Below, one piece after another: positions 9,184 through 22,780 of a stretch of 64,000 bases of DNA (position 1 is the first letter of the stretch; every line of letters starts with the position of its first letter). Below the pieces are notes generated by a model that ran no database searches, was not told where the DNA came from, and saw only the letters and a list, made by a program, of their open reading frames with translations. The position numbers and the translations under genes are program-made. Origin of the DNA: Dryomyza anilis (lineage: Eukaryota; Arthropoda; Insecta; Diptera; Dryomyzidae); assembly GCA_951804985.1 (NCBI GenBank), contig OX638131.1, positions 35,681,544 through 35,745,543 on the forward strand, written 5' to 3'.

Positions 9184-11559
9184 AAAACAAGAACAGTTCT
9201 TGAAGTGACTTTGAGAAAAATATTTCGAATATTTCTTGAAGTGGTTACGATAAAAAAAAATGTTTTTTGTAATATAGCGTAAGTAATTTTTAAAGAATTT
9301 CATATTCAATTGCTTCGAAGTAGCAATTTAGTAATTTAGAAACGCACTCAATTTAGAGTCAATAAAATGCCCCATTTGTCTTTTTAGAAGAAACAAATTA
9401 GTAGAAGTATCGCATTTAAGATTGTTTTAGTAGCGATTCAAAATATTACATACAACAGTGTACTAATATTTATGACTTTTTAAACTGTTGACGAGCGCTT
9501 AGAAAAGTCAACTCAGAAGATGAATATTTTAGGAGCATATACTCAATTATGTGCTCTTTTGTAAATGTTTTAAGACGTTTTAAATGCTCACTTATTGGGG
9601 TAAAACTAAAACATTTATAAATTAGTACAACTCATTTAATAGGCTTTATTTTAAAGACTTGAAATATTTTGTGAAAAGAGTCTAAATATGTCTACATTTA
9701 CACAGAAAACAAATATTCTTTATATTAATGAATTTCGTTCTGCAAACCATGATTCATTTTACTGAAGAACAATTCACAATATTGATCACTAAAAAACAGC
9801 AATGTTATGAATTTAACATACATTTAATGAATGACTTAAAAAGTGTACTTCAATTTGAGTAAGTTCATGCGAAGACAAAGTTTCATCACATTAATGAACA
9901 AATACATAAGACACACATTTTATGTACTTCATATTGATGAATTTTGTTCATCAAACCAAATTTCTATCAAAATATTTAATTGTTCGTTAATTTTTTGCCA
10001 TATTTAAAATTCACAAGTGGTTTGTGTTTATTATATTTTTTATAATGCAAAAATTAGAATAAAGTTTTATAATATATTTATTATAATATAATAAATTAAT
10101 ACAATTATTTTATAGAAAATATATTTTATCAAAATTTAACACCTTTTCAACACATTTTTAGTTTCAAAAAAAATATATTTTTTTTATATTTTAATATCCA
10201 TTTAAGCCGTAATTCTCTGAGCTCTAAATAGAAACAACAGAAGGAAATAAAATTATTAAGTATAAATAAAATATGTGTAATAAAGAAAAATTGTTTAAGT
10301 TTATAATTATATAATATAAATAAATAAAAAATGAAATTTAAAAATGGCAAAAAATTAATATTGTGTTAAAAAATTATTTGCACTAAATTTTCCTTTTTTC
10401 CATTAATATGAAATGTAAACATCAATTTGTTTACATGTAAATAAAATGTTTTTCACATTCAAACATATATATGTTTGCAAGAACGCCGAAAATTATTCAT
10501 CCTGAACATAAATATGTTTGAACGAAAAACAAAAATATGTTTGGCTGTTATTATAATAATGTTTTGCAATGCAATAATACTTTTGTTTGCATAAAGCTCC
10601 AAAGATATATGTAATGCCTGCAAAATTATGTTTGGGAGAGCTCTATTTTTGCAGCGTGTGCTTTAAACATATTGAATTTTGATATAAAAATAAAAATGTA
10701 ACTTGAGTTTTTGAAATATTTTAGTTTTTTCTTCAAATGAGCCAAAAATAAAACATTAAAGCAAATAAATCGGATCTAACACAGTCTGACAAGACTCGGA
10801 GATCTTGAATTAAAAAAAGTTCGTTGCTAATTTTTAATATATTTCGAACAATAAAATGAACAAAATGAGAGGGGGTACCAGTATTAAATTTAAAATTTTG
10901 TAAAATAAGGACCAGTCGTCAAGTCATCGTATTGTGATAGAATTATATGATTAGATTAATAAATAATAAATTTATTTAAATTTAATTTCACAGGGACTTC
11001 ATATTATTATTCGACTAGATTTTGCAATATATACAGTTTATTTGAGTGTTCGATAAACGTGCCACAGACACCTCATCTTAAATCAAATTATTTTATTTAT
11101 TTTTGTTTGTTTTTTTTTGTTTTGTTTTGCCATACTCGTTAATTGTTAAAAATGATAACGATATTCCAAAGAACATTATTTACATAGCTGTCCGTATTAA
11201 TTAAACAAAAAACCTTTTATAATTATATAAAAATTTTATAATATATTTGCAAAATAAATATTAATTCAAAAATGTGTTAGAAAAAAACATGTTTAAATAT
11301 TAAATATTTGTTTAAATAAAATAAAAGAGCGAAACACAAGTTTAGAAGTGCTGATAAAGATTTCAAATTAATTGAAGCAATAATGAAATTATATAAATTG
11401 AACTAAAGTAAATTTTTATTGAGTCTTTTCGATCATTTTTTACATCTCAATCTTATTATTAAGTATTAAGTAAAAGAACTAAAAACGAGAAAAGAATACA
11501 ATATAGTGGTTTTAAATATAAAACATGCACTCAGAATAACACAGACATACACTCCAAAT
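9184..11559. other. AT-rich noncoding stretch with short palindromes
   Basis: No gene seen. It contains scattered inverted motifs such as ATGAATTTCGTTCTGC near 9.73 kb and AAACATATATATGTTT near 10.46 kb, both resembling ends of small foldback elements, and long homopolymer runs. Confidence 0.4.
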
Positions 11560-11680
11560 TGATGTCCAAACTACACTCTTTTCGTTTGGACTATAAGAAC
11601 CGACTTAGCGGTTTAGATAACCGAATGCGTTGGTTGCGCAAATAGTTGGTTGATGCAACAAATCTCTATTCTGTGTGCAC
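11560..11680 (-). mobile_element. Family B fragment
   Basis: On the minus strand it begins at the characteristic outer end (ACAGAATAGAGATTTGTTGC) and continues through AAACCGCTAAGTCGGTTC before losing similarity. It is the left third of a family B element, truncated internally. Confidence 0.7.
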
Positions 11681-11817
11681 ACATAATTTAGTAATTCTTA
11701 TGCATTTCCTAAGATTTTTCCATTTATTTTAAACATAAAGCCATTTAATAATAATTATAGTTCATTTACATAAAGCAAAAACATAATTACTTCGAGAAAA
11801 CTATTTTTTATCTAATT

Positions 11818-11960
11818 AACAAACCATACCGCTTGCTGGTAGTCGATCGGTCACAAGTGAAAGTTAAAAATTATTTAAAGCAAAACAACACAAAAAAACG
11901 TGTTGAACAACGACGAACGACCGAGTGACTGCAAAAAAATAACATTAAAATAATAACTAA
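11818..11960 (+). other. Leader-like sequence, possible 5' exon
   Basis: A locally less AT-rich stretch, with GATCGGTCACAAGTG followed by AACAACGACGAACGACCGAG, has the look of a fly 5' UTR. No ORF, TATA or clear initiator supports it, so it remains a weak suggestion. Confidence 0.2.
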
Positions 11961-12212
11961 TTGGCATCTTTGTGGTTTTAGGGTTATTTTTGGTTTTTAT
12001 GATTATGTGTTGACCGGCGACCCTGAGCAGAGAAGAGTTCAACGGCTAAAGATGACTGACATAAAATATAATTAAAACACAAAGACTGGTTTTAAAAGAA
12101 GCTCATTTTTATAATAAGGAAAAACCCGGTACTAATTATTTAAAAATACTGTGTGACAGAAACAAATATATATATATAATGAACGAGGTATTCGAGGAGA
12201 ACGATTTGATTC

Positions 12213-12628
12213 CACACACAGAATAGAGATTTATTGCACCATCCAACTTAATCGGTTCTCTCAACTGCTTAGTCGGGTGTTATTGTCAAAATTAAATCAG
12301 TTGTAGTTTGTACTGCAACCAATTTCGAATGGTATGAGAAGAACAAATCATTGGGAATGTGTATATATTAATAATAACCAACTTATTCAGTTCTCTCAAC
12401 TGCTTAGTCGGTTGTTATTGTCAAAACTAAATGAGTTGTAGTTTGTACTGCAACCAATTTCGAACAGTTTTAGAAGAACAAATCATTGGGAGTGTGCATA
12501 GATTAATATTTCAAGTGTATAGGCTAATATGACAGTTCCACCAACAAATTTGTAGACAATTCGAATAAAGTTAGTTGGTACAACTAACTTTTTAGTTGTT
12601 CCAACGAAAAGAGGATTTTTCTGTGTGC
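12213..12628 (+). mobile_element. Family B element with an internal duplication
   Basis: Ends are CACACACAGAATAGAG and GGATTTTTCTGTGTGCA. It is longer than its relatives because a ~130-bp internal block (from TCGGTTCTCTCAACTGCTTA to GAAGAACAAATCATTGGGA) occurs twice, at about 12245-12370 and 12379-12500. Confidence 0.85.
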
Positions 12629-14879
12629 AGTAAACTTTCATAATCTGATTTTATGAATCAAAAAGGATTAATATTTGATTAAATCAATTAACATGTATTG
12701 GGTATATATGGTAATATACACCATTGTAAAGAAATAAACTTTGAATTAACCTTTTCAGAACGAAATTGAATTAAAATTGTATTTCGAACGGATTTCTTTG
12801 ACGCTGTTTCGTAATCCAATTTTTTAATAAAAAAAATAAATTCACATTTTGTCTAAGAAATGTTTACTAAATATAGCTTTATAATAAAACTAAACTCGTT
12901 AAAAGTATTTTTTTTGTGCCACCGTGTAAATCCACAAGAATGGATTGAATTGTGAGAAATAAACAGTCAAAAAACCGCATAGATCGCAAAACAGCCCATA
13001 ATTCAAAATCATCTCAAGAACAGAAATTAACATTTGATTTATTATTGTAAACAAGCGGAAGACGACTGACTTTTGGGAAAAAAATATTGCAAACAAAAAT
13101 AATTTCAATGATTCAACGACAATGAATGAATAAATATGGATGAGGAGGCTACTGTCGACGACAACGCTTCAACTGAACAATTATTTGGTATAAATATTTA
13201 TTAAACAAAAAAAAAATTAAACACATAAACAACAAATGTCGGAACTTGGGTACAACTCTCAGCTGGTCAGTCAGTCAGTCAGTCATTAAAGCATTAATTC
13301 CCAACTAAAGTCAATGACTGTGCGGAATATGTTTCTATTGATTTTGACACATTGTATGTATATCAATAATAAATAAATGTCTGTCGAAGGTTACCTTTAA
13401 AAACGTCAATAATGTAATTGATGAGGGATGGGAGACTACGTGAAAAATGGGCCAGACTAACCAAAGTCTACAGACATTGAAAAAGTTCAAAATATTTGTT
13501 GAGCAATTTTTAAAATGAACATATTTAAATTACGGCAAATACATTTGTAGACACAGTTATATGGGTCAATGAAATAATCATATGGATTGGGCGTCTGTAA
13601 ATCTAGATTATATAGTGTGTGAAACTAGTTATGGTTTAATATTTGTAGAAAGAACACTTAAAATATTTGAAATTCATGTGCATATTATATGGAAATATTT
13701 ATATTTAGTAAATATTAAATTTTGATCCTTTTTGTAGATGTACTCAAATTTAAAAATGTCTATTTACAATTTTGGAATATATTTATTGTGAAACGACCTT
13801 CAAAGTCGAAAAATGTGATATAACCGATAAACATAATAATTATTTGCTAAGATAACAATATGTCGCAGAACGACGGACTTTGGTCTGAACTTTGTTTTGC
13901 TATTGTTTTCTTCGATCACTTATATAGCGGTAATTCGACAAAAAAACACACGCAACTCCAAGTACAAAATAGACAAATTTGTTTGTTTCTTCTTTCTTCG
14001 ATACGCTAGTGTCGTTCGTAGTGCGACTATGCATGTGTTTTGTTAGTTTTTTCGATCATAACTACAAAAACCATGCTAAGTTAGTGTCGTTCGTTGTTTT
14101 TGAAGCACAAACTTTCACTGAAATTAAACAATGTTATATTTTTATGTTATATTTTTATGTTTTATTCTGTGTTTTTTTTTTTTTTTTGTTAATTGCAAAA
14201 TAATGAAGTTTTCTTAAGATAAGATCTATGTTTTAATTTATATAACAAAAAATTATATTTTTAATATATAAACGTTTTAACAGTGTACCTACAATTGAGT
14301 GCTATTGCTTTTTGTGTGTTTTCGTTTTTTTAGCTTCACATATCTTCTGCTTCTTCTAAAAGCGCAACAACATTAATATCCGAATCGCAACAAGTGATCG
14401 ATTTTTCGAGGGAAATTGTTTTGTACAACAAACACAACTCGTGGGTGTTGTTGTACAAGAAGTTGTTGTTGCGAACTGGATGGTTGTACTAAAATACACA
14501 CACAGGCCGTCTGTCTGTTGTCATGCGATTTATACAAGGTAACAACGGAAACAGAGATAAACATATAAAAAATATTCCTTTGTTTATGTAATAAATGTAC
14601 ATTTTATGAGAAAATTTACAATAGTTTTTGTGAGTTTCAGAACTAAAATTAATTAATTCAATTTCGTTGTCAGAATTTCATCTTAACTATTAGCGGTTAT
14701 TTCTTTTCGATTTTAAAGATGATATCGAGCGAGATTTTAAATTTTCGCGTTCGCTTAGCTACATTTATGCTTTTTTTTTTAATATAATTGAAATTTTTAT
14801 GGTAATCGTTTTTAGTTCTACTGTTAGTAAAATATTTACATATCTTGTTGAAGAGATTAAAAAAGAAAAGAGATAAAAA
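12629..14879. other. Noncoding stretch
   Basis: No convincing exon. It includes a short (CAGT)n run at 13266-13284. A TGTTGTTGTACAAGAAGTTG segment near 14.45 kb is simple CA/GT-type sequence. Short frames here show no codon bias. Confidence 0.4.
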
Positions 14880-15015
14880 AATAATAATACAAAAATCGAA
14901 ACCGAAACTTTGAATCGGTATACCGAAACCGTTTCGTTTTAAAAAATTAAAACCGTAACCGTAACCGAAACGCTGAAGAAAACCGAAACCAAAATCGGTA
15001 TTCGTTTAGGTTTCA
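14880..15015. repeat. Degenerate ACCGAAACC-type repeat
   Basis: About 130 bp built from variants of AACCGAAACC and CCGTAACCG on both sides of a GGTATACCGAAACCGTTTCG palindromic core. Unit order is irregular. Confidence 0.6.
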
Positions 15016-15189
15016 ATCCTTGATTTAAAACGTGAAACCCAAAATTGTAGTCACAAGATATTCAACCGATTTTGAAACGAATTGTAGCTGATATCTTTGT
15101 TACCGGGAAATGTGTATTAAAAGTCATACAAATGTAGGGTTTTGGGTTCATAATTCAGAGCTCGTATGTATTTGTGATATAGACAATGT

Positions 15190-15770
15190 TTCAGTGTTAA
15201 TGTGTTCGAGCCGCGCAAGAGTCGTTAGCTCGCGTCTGTTGAGTGAGAAACACGAGCTAAAAACTAAGAACTTCAATCGTCCAACCGAGCTGAGCAATTA
15301 ACATTGGACTCACTGTTCGAGCTTCTTGTTAAGTCGATTGCACGAAATGTACAGCGCTCCTACATTTGATAAGAGCACGGCTCGGAGTTGCTCGCTCTTT
15401 AATTTATTTCGTTTTCAACAGTTCTTTTGTTGTTATTTGCATTTATTCTTGTTTATTATTCAATTTTATGCATTATATTACTTAATAAAAGCATTAATTA
15501 TGCATTCAAACCGAATTTACAAAAAGAGCGAGCAAACCGAGCCAAACGAGCGCACGAAATTTGGTGGTGCTCGGAGAAGAGAGCTAGCAACACAGCTCGT
15601 TGTGTTTGCTTGTGGCATAACAGAAATTGAGCTCGTAGAAAAACAACAGCACTCGAAGTTTAATCAGTTTACAGTTGCAAAAAAAAAAAATATTCTATCT
15701 CTTGTTTGTTGTTGCGCGAACTAGTTTTGACCTTTTTTCCATGCTCTTGAGCGAGCCTGCACATAAAAGA
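15190..15770. repeat. Possible foldback region rich in GAGC/GCTC
   Basis: ACGGCTCGGAGTTGCTCGCT (about 15378-15397) faces its imperfect reverse complement AAAGAGCGAGCAAACCGAGC (from about 15524). Many other GAGCTCG/CGAGC motifs flank this. A 132-codon frame runs through (15326-15724) but shows no domain and no codon bias; I regard it as chance. The boundaries are guesses. Confidence 0.4.
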
Positions 15771-18600
15771 GTGCCATCTACCCAGGTTTATATATCATTT
15801 TTATTTGGCTATTTTATGTAATTAAATATGAATTTTTAGGAGTATTGAAAGTGTCATAAATGTGTGGATTTTTGGATTCTTAAACGAGTGTTGGTAGTAT
15901 TTTATCAACAAATATATTTAAAAAAAAATTTCGACAATTTTTTCAGTAAATAGATTAAAAAAAAAATTATAAAAAAAAACATTTTTCAACAAAAAATATA
16001 TATTTTTTTCTGACAAATTTCGTTTGAATACAATTTTTCGGACGATTTTTTTTGTTTTTTTTTTATTTTAGAAAAAAAAAATATTTTTTCATAAATAAAT
16101 TAATTGAATACATTTTTGAATTGTGCGGGATTTTAAATTAAACAACAAAAATTGCTTCAATTTCCCCTGTACATAAATTTAACACTCTCGAGTTCTAATA
16201 AAGTTTCAAAATCCACAATGCAAAACCTCTACAATTCTAATATTAGGTTAGCAAGAAAAATTACTAAAATAGTTGAACTCATGCGAAATAGAATTGATTT
16301 TTCAACTACTAGTGCATTGAACTTTTGCAAAATATTTTGAAATAGACTGCAACAGTGTAGAGTAGAATCAACATTGTTTGATAGTTTATAAAACTACTGC
16401 AACAGCAACAAAAAATGAGAGAAAAGAAAACAAACTACAGCTAAAATACAAAACTTTCGTGTTTAATTTTCAACAGCTCATGAAATTCGTTACACGAAAA
16501 ACTAAAACAAAAAAAAGGAAGGAGAAGAATTTCCGTAGGAAGGAAAGCACAGCAAATTAGGTTTTAGTACGTTACCCCTATCAGCACGAATTCTACAACA
16601 ACTACCAGCAGGAGTCGACTATATTAATTGCTTGTTCAGTTGCCGCATTTTCCAGCACATGCAGCGACAATTGCAACATAATGCGGCGACACGACACGGC
16701 AAGCAACATGTTGCAGTTGCTGAGAAAATTTTGGGTCACTAGGCTGCGACAAGGACATAGTATAACACGCAACGATAAAATATGTTTGTGACAGTAATAC
16801 AACCTATACAAAAATGTTTACAGCAATCATAGTTTACTTGTGAGGAACATAGTTGATTAGTTGAATATTTTACAAGTTTTTCGAATAATTATGGCAATTA
16901 TATGGTTTTCTGAAAATATATTTTTGAATAATTGAGTCAAACATATTGGCATATTTGTGACAAATGTTTTTTGTTTTTTAATGTTTGTGCTGATTATAAT
17001 ATTTATATTATTATTTTGATTGTATTGTTGTATTATATTATTCGATTAAATCACGTAAAACCGCAATCCCAAAATGATTGTATTTGTTACTTTGTAATGT
17101 TTAGTTTATTGGGCCTATAATTTCCTGTTTGTGGTAATTATAACTTGATTATTTTGAACATATAACGATTGAACATTTCTGTTAATAAAGTGTATTGCAA
17201 CGATATTGTTGACGTGGCTTTATTAAATTTAATGTATTAAAATTCAAATCTCCAAAATGCCCTTTCGTAGGTTTAAAATGGTTGTGGCAATCATATATTT
17301 TTTTACAATAAATATACGATTTATTTATATATTCATTCATTTATCTGCAATTAATAAATGATTGAGTCAATCAAATTCTCATCTGCACTTTGTTGCTTCA
17401 ATCATATTTCGTGATTATTTTCTTGCAGAATATGTTACTCCTAAACATTTAGACTTTTTCTATGAGTGTAGAGACATTAACTAAACATAAAATCGGTATA
17501 CGTGGAGAAATTGCGTCACGTCACACAGTATGCTTCACTTCCTTCAACAAGCCACAATTCCGCTGCTTAGATGGGTCGTCTGTGTTACATGCAATTTGTG
17601 GTCCTTGATCCTTGGAATTCCACACAAAACAACAACAAATGCTTTTAAGGTAAAATGTTGCATAATAATGTTTGGTTAAATGATTACTGGGGTCATGTAT
17701 TAAATATACAAATTTCGATGCATTGTTTTGCAATGTTTAGTCTGGCTTATTCTGGGAATTTGCATGTTATGTTGTCAGTTCGTACGTTCATCGGTTGGTT
17801 GGCTTGATTATTTATTATTGCTGTGATTGTGTTATTGTTATTTAAATGCACCTGCATTCGTGGGAACAATGCCAACGCAGACAGATGACGATGATGATGG
17901 CAACAATGTTGGGCCACTTTAACGTTTGTAATGAACAAAAATTTCCATGGAAATTCATGAGAAACGCAATAGAAGTTTTCAGAGCATGTTTTTTATTTTA
18001 TTTTCTTTTTTAAATGAATGAAATGGAAAAACGAAAAACTTTCTTTGGCTTCTTGGAATTTTTGCTTGTTATTTGAAACCGCATATTGTGGACACAATTG
18101 TTTGCCAAGTTTGTATAGATTAATACAAAATTTTGAATTCAGGATAAATATGTGGTCGATGATTTGTTTTTCACATTTTTTTTTTAAAGCAGTACTTTTT
18201 TAAAGAAATACATTTTTAAATGATAAAAATCAACAAAACCACTATTTTCAGATGATTTTTTGGCAATATGGATAAAAAGATACAAGAAAAAATTAATTTT
18301 AAAATTACTAACTTTTTTTCTATATGTTCTACTTTTTAATAAATGCCCCGTGAACATAATTTTGGTACTCTTTTATATAATTTCATAGGAAACTATTATC
18401 TGAAAATATAAATATCAGTGCTTTTCTATCACGTAGCCTTTTTGAGAAACATTCTAGTAAAACTGATATTTTTCAATAATTTGAAACCTATCTAAATTTT
18501 AAATTGAGGTATGGTATATTTTTAAAATCAATTTAAGATTTATCATTAGATACGAAATGATAAAAAAATATGCAAAAAGGTTTAAAAAAATCTAAATTTT
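15771..18600. other. Noncoding stretch
   Basis: Long T- and A-rich tracts, no supported exon and no repeat whose ends I can fix. A slightly GC-richer patch near 16.57-16.80 kb (CAGCACATGCAGCGACAATT) could be regulatory, with no direct evidence. Confidence 0.35.
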
Positions 18601-18639
18601 ATGAGTTTAGATTTAAATATCTTAAATGTGGGCGGGATT

Positions 18640-19110
18640 GGACCACTGGGCGTGGCACCCCCCATAGAAGGTACATTTTCCAGATGGTGTATGTCAACAG
18701 TTATTATAGTAATATCAATATATTTCACACCAGGGAATCAACCACCACAATTTTTTACTCACCACACCGAAATTCACCACACCGAAATTCACCACATCAA
18801 AATTAGCCACAGCGAAACTCACCACACCAAAATTCAACACACTAAAACTCACCACACTGAAGCTCACCACTCTAAAATTCACCACACTAAAACTCACCAC
18901 ACCAAAATTCACCACACTAAAACTTCTACTGGGAAAAACTCTACGTGTAAGAATTCTGTCGGGGAGAATTCTACCGGGAAGAATTCTACGGGAAAGCTTT
19001 CTACGGGGAAGATTTTTACGAGGAAGATATAAATAATAATTATTAATAAAATCACTCCATATCCTTGCATTCACAAAATCTTGGCAGGAGTCGTGCACGG
19101 GTCCAGCTAG
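18640..19110 (+). mobile_element. Family D, Helitron-like element with minisatellite core, copy 1
   Basis: The left part contains GGGCGTGGCACCCCCCATAG and ATGTCAACAGTTATTATAGT, both present in reverse orientation near 56.17-56.22 kb. A minisatellite core follows. The right end, CGTGCACGGGTCCAGCTAGT, has a CGTGCACG palindrome within an imperfect stem just before CTAG-T, which resembles Helitron 3' ends. Tandem cores inside non-autonomous Helitron relatives such as DINE-1 are known in flies. The assignment is inference; no Rep/helicase is present. Confidence 0.6.
18760..19028 (+). repeat. Two 15-bp minisatellites in series
   Basis: First block (18760-18924): about eleven units of 15 bp such as AAATTCACCACACCA with single-base variants. 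Second block (18925-19028): about seven 15-bp units such as AATTCTACCGGGAAG. Because 15 is divisible by three and the units lack stops, open frames (HHTKI pentapeptides on plus, VVNFG-like on minus) run through both strands. No evidence of translation. Confidence 0.9.
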
Positions 19111-19197
19111 TATATTATAATTAAAAATTAATAATATTGAAATTTTTTTATTCTAAAATGTTGCTGAAAAGAGACTAGAATGTCGATAAATTTTTTT

Positions 19198-19511
19198 AGA
19201 CGTTAATAATAATAGTTTGGCGCTACAGTCCTGTATCAAACTTCGGCCGAGCTCTCTCACCATTTTGAGCTGTGCGTGTTATATTTGTACTCAAAGTGGT
19301 GGGACCTACAGTTTATTGCCGAATCCGAACGGCGGGTGAAAGCTTTTCATAGCCAATGGTTTTACTCTCGTAGGTTTGCCATTTACTGACGAGAGGTAGC
19401 GCGATATAGAAAAATGTTTCTATGAAAAGATGTTGTTAGCCCCAGTCCAGGCTTTAACCGGGGACCTTTTGGCTCGCAGTCCAACGCATTAACCACTGAG
19501 CTACCGCAGTA
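19198..19511 (-). mobile_element. SINE1, copy 2
   Basis: On the minus strand the A box TAGCTCAGTGG and the segment TTAATGCGTTGGACTGCGAG are intact. The B box is weakened (GGTTAAAGCC). The body matches the 8.5- and 56.5-kb copies. The tail is a short TTATTATTA. ACGTTAA at ~19200 and ~19515 is a plausible short target duplication. Confidence 0.88.
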
Positions 19512-19974
19512 CAAAACGTTAAGTGTTTGAAAAAAACAGAGTATGCAGTCAAAATCAGCCCCAACGAATTAATTATATAGAAAAAAAATCGTTTTGTTGA
19601 GTAGTATAATTTGTATATACCCAGTACGCCAATCGTTTCGATATCGTTACGAGATCAATGCGAGTAGATAGAGAAAATATACTATATCGGACACATTCTC
19701 GTATCTCGGTAGATATCGTTGCGTTCTGTAGGTGTTTTCTCGAAGAAACAATTTGAAAAATATTGAAATAGCAATGTGATAAATGATAAAATATCGTATC
19801 TAGTCGAAGAATTTGAATAAACGAGAAATTAGAATCGATAAAGCAACGAGACCGAACCATTGTATCGAAGTTATTCGGGAAAGCTCGAGAAATCGTAGGT
19901 CTCCAAGACATGACATACTGAATATCAGTTTTTTTGTTAATTGGTAGTTGTTTTTTTTTTGTTAATATATTAAT

Positions 19975-20275
19975 TAAGATGATTAAATATTTAATCAATA
20001 CAATTAATTCCATAGTTGTTTCAGCATATAATTTAATAATATTGATGTAACTTTTTGTTTATTTTCTGTAAATTTATTAATTAATATGATTAAATATTTA
20101 ATTAATATTTAATTAATATGATTAATATGATTAATTTAATTAGTTAAAAATATTTAACTAATATGATTAAATATTTATTTAATATGATTAAATATTTAAT
20201 TATTATGATTAAATATTCAATTAATATGATTAAATATTTAATTAATATAATTAAATATTTAATCAATTCAATTAA
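19975..20275 (+). repeat. ~21-bp AT minisatellite
   Basis: Variants of ATTAATATGATTAAATATTTA repeat with period near 21, with shorter units inside. Plus-strand frames through it give MIKYLIN-type repeats, an artefact. Confidence 0.85.
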
Positions 20276-22780
20276 ATGTCGTATCGGCGATGAATCAATT
20301 TTTTGCTATATGTACACATATATTTTTGTCTGTGGAGTTGGTGAGATTTTCTTCTATAATAACGATAATGTTGATAATTTGAATTTTTCAAAATTTTAAT
20401 TATATTTTAATTATAGCTATTATCAAATTAAAAATCGTCTTAGTCTTTTCCAACTTCCACAACTTATTACAATTTTAATTTTGTACGAATATGTGTATTA
20501 GAATCTAAAACTTAATTAAATTAAATTCTGTGAATGACCGAATTTGAGTAATCTTAAATTCAGATTAATCTAATTAATATAAACGAAATATGAGTCAATT
20601 TAGTATGTAAAACAAAACAAAAAGTTGTGTATACGTCATGTGGTACCATGTTCAAAAATGAACATGCTGTTAATACAGCTTTATTTACTTTTTTTTTTAG
20701 ATACGATGTCAAAATTTTACAATACGACTTGCAAAAAATGTATAACAAATAATCTTGGAAAAAAACTGTGTGCATTTTTTTTGCAGACACAATAACACTA
20801 ATCTACAAAATCGCTGACAAAACATTAAAAATGATGTAGACGGCAACGACATTTTTAGATATATTACAATTGTTGATATATATATTTTTTTGTAAAAACC
20901 ACAGAATTATACAAAAAAAAAGACACGTTGCCAGGGTGACAACACGATACAAATATTAACAATGGAAACAATCAGAAGGCAAGGCAGTGAATACGAAGGG
21001 TATTTAGAGCTTAAAATAGGCTACACTACTTTTAAAAGGTAACTAACCTTCGATCGAATGCTTGCGTGTGCCGTGTAAAGAAAAACAAAATGGCGGGAAC
21101 TATATCTATAGTAGGATGTTTTTGAGTGCATGGTTATGTGGTACAGTTCCAAATGGTCGATGGTAAAGTGTAGTGCGTTGGAATGTCGACAATAAGTCTG
21201 CCACACGCAGGCAAAAGTATTAAAATTGCAAAATAGATGATAGAACGTTTTAGGTTGGCTACATCTGAATATGCAAGTAGATTAATATTTATCAAAATTA
21301 GATAATTTATTTCATTTTTGATTAATATCTAAATTTTTGTTTCCATAATATATGCCTCAAATATCATTTTAAAAGACTAAATTAAACTCTTTTATAATTT
21401 TATTTGAGGTTTTGTCTATTTTTGGCATTATTACCTCATTTGATAAATCACCATTTCGCCACAGTTTTTATTTATACATCATTCAAAAAAGTACACATAA
21501 TAATGTTTTATTATTATTTTGTTTTTTTTTTGTTTTGTGCATTTACAAATTTTGCAATATCACAAAAATACCAAATTTAATGTCTAAATATAAAATTTCT
21601 TCAATCAGTATCATGGTTTTTGTTTGAATTTAAACCCTGCGTATTTAATTATTATATTGACATCAATCAATGTCTAAAATGGGGGTTTGCAAATTAATTT
21701 TAAATTTTACTTTGAAGACATTAGGTAAGATAAAAGTATGAAAAAACATGTTTAGATTTGTGCAATTTCCATATGAAACAAAACAAATTTATCGCAACGA
21801 TTCATATTTCCACCAATTAACCTATATCAAAAAAATTAGCTATTTGTAGACATAAATAACATTAAGTCTTATAGAAATTGAACTTGGGTTTTGATTAGGA
21901 ACTGATCTTTGTAATTTTACCTTGTCATAGGTAGGTGTACATATTTTTAAAGGGTACCAGATTTCCGACCGCACCCTAATTTATATATTTTAACTCCAAA
22001 CAGAGGGGATATTTGGAGAAGAAAAAAAATATTTCACTTCGGCCGGTAAAGTAAAGTTGAGAATAAAGATCTATATTTACAGTTGGTCACCCCAAATCAT
22101 TTTTTTTAAAGCTACAAAATAACCCTAATGGTTTTTTTAGTTTAATAACGTTACAAAGAAAATAATTACAAAATTTTATAATAAAAATTTCATATAAAAA
22201 TGTCTACTTTATAAATGATTTTTTTAATAACTTGGGAAATAGCCCGAACACCACTCTGAAATTTTTACAGTTTGTTATAAAAGGGATACTCTTTAACATA
22301 TATATTTTTTTTTTAAATTTAAAAAAGGGAGTTATTGAGATATTCATTTTTTTTAGTAATATTATGATTATTATCTACCTATGGCCACCCTAATACTAAA
22401 AATTTTAATATTTACCCTTTTGCTAATTTTTATAACCTTTACATGGCCGTTTAATGGTTTCGGTAAGTTACCTATTTCCTAAGTAAAAGTAGATGTCTCA
22501 GTGTATATATTTCGGATATGGATGAATTTGGTACCAAACGACGCAAAATATAAAAAGCTATCATATGACATTAAAAACTCAATTTCGAAAAAATGTGGAC
22601 TTGACCGTTATTTGCACCAAACAATTGTCTTTAGGCAATATAGAATGATGAATAATTTTCTTGGGTGAAATTTTACTGAAAAAGGAAAGTCTACGTAGAA
22701 ATATTGTTTTGCGAAAAATGGGTTTAATAAAGGAGTCTTAGATGAGTAAGTTATCAGGTAAGAATTATCGTGCTTCATAT
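20276..22780. other. Noncoding stretch
   Basis: No supported gene. The segment near 21.95-22.40 kb carries GGGTACCAGATTTCCGACCG and CTATGGCCACCCTAATAC, which may belong to an old transposon I could not delimit. Confidence 0.35.

Noticed and set aside
15326..15724. 132-codon plus-strand frame
   Set aside because: Lies in a region of GAGC/GCTC inverted motifs; no codon bias or protein-like composition.
18601..19032. 143-codon frame with HHTKI repeats, and a 127-codon frame on the other strand
   Set aside because: 15-bp units without stops keep all such frames open on both strands; it lies inside a family D mobile element.
18640..19511. Family D and SINE1 being adjacent at both 19 kb and 56 kb as one composite unit
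   Set aside because: The relative orientation and the side of D next to the SINE differ between the two places, so the adjacency looks coincidental.
19573..20013. 146-codon minus-strand frame
   Set aside because: AT-rich codons, no recognisable domain, runs into the 21-bp minisatellite; judged a chance frame.
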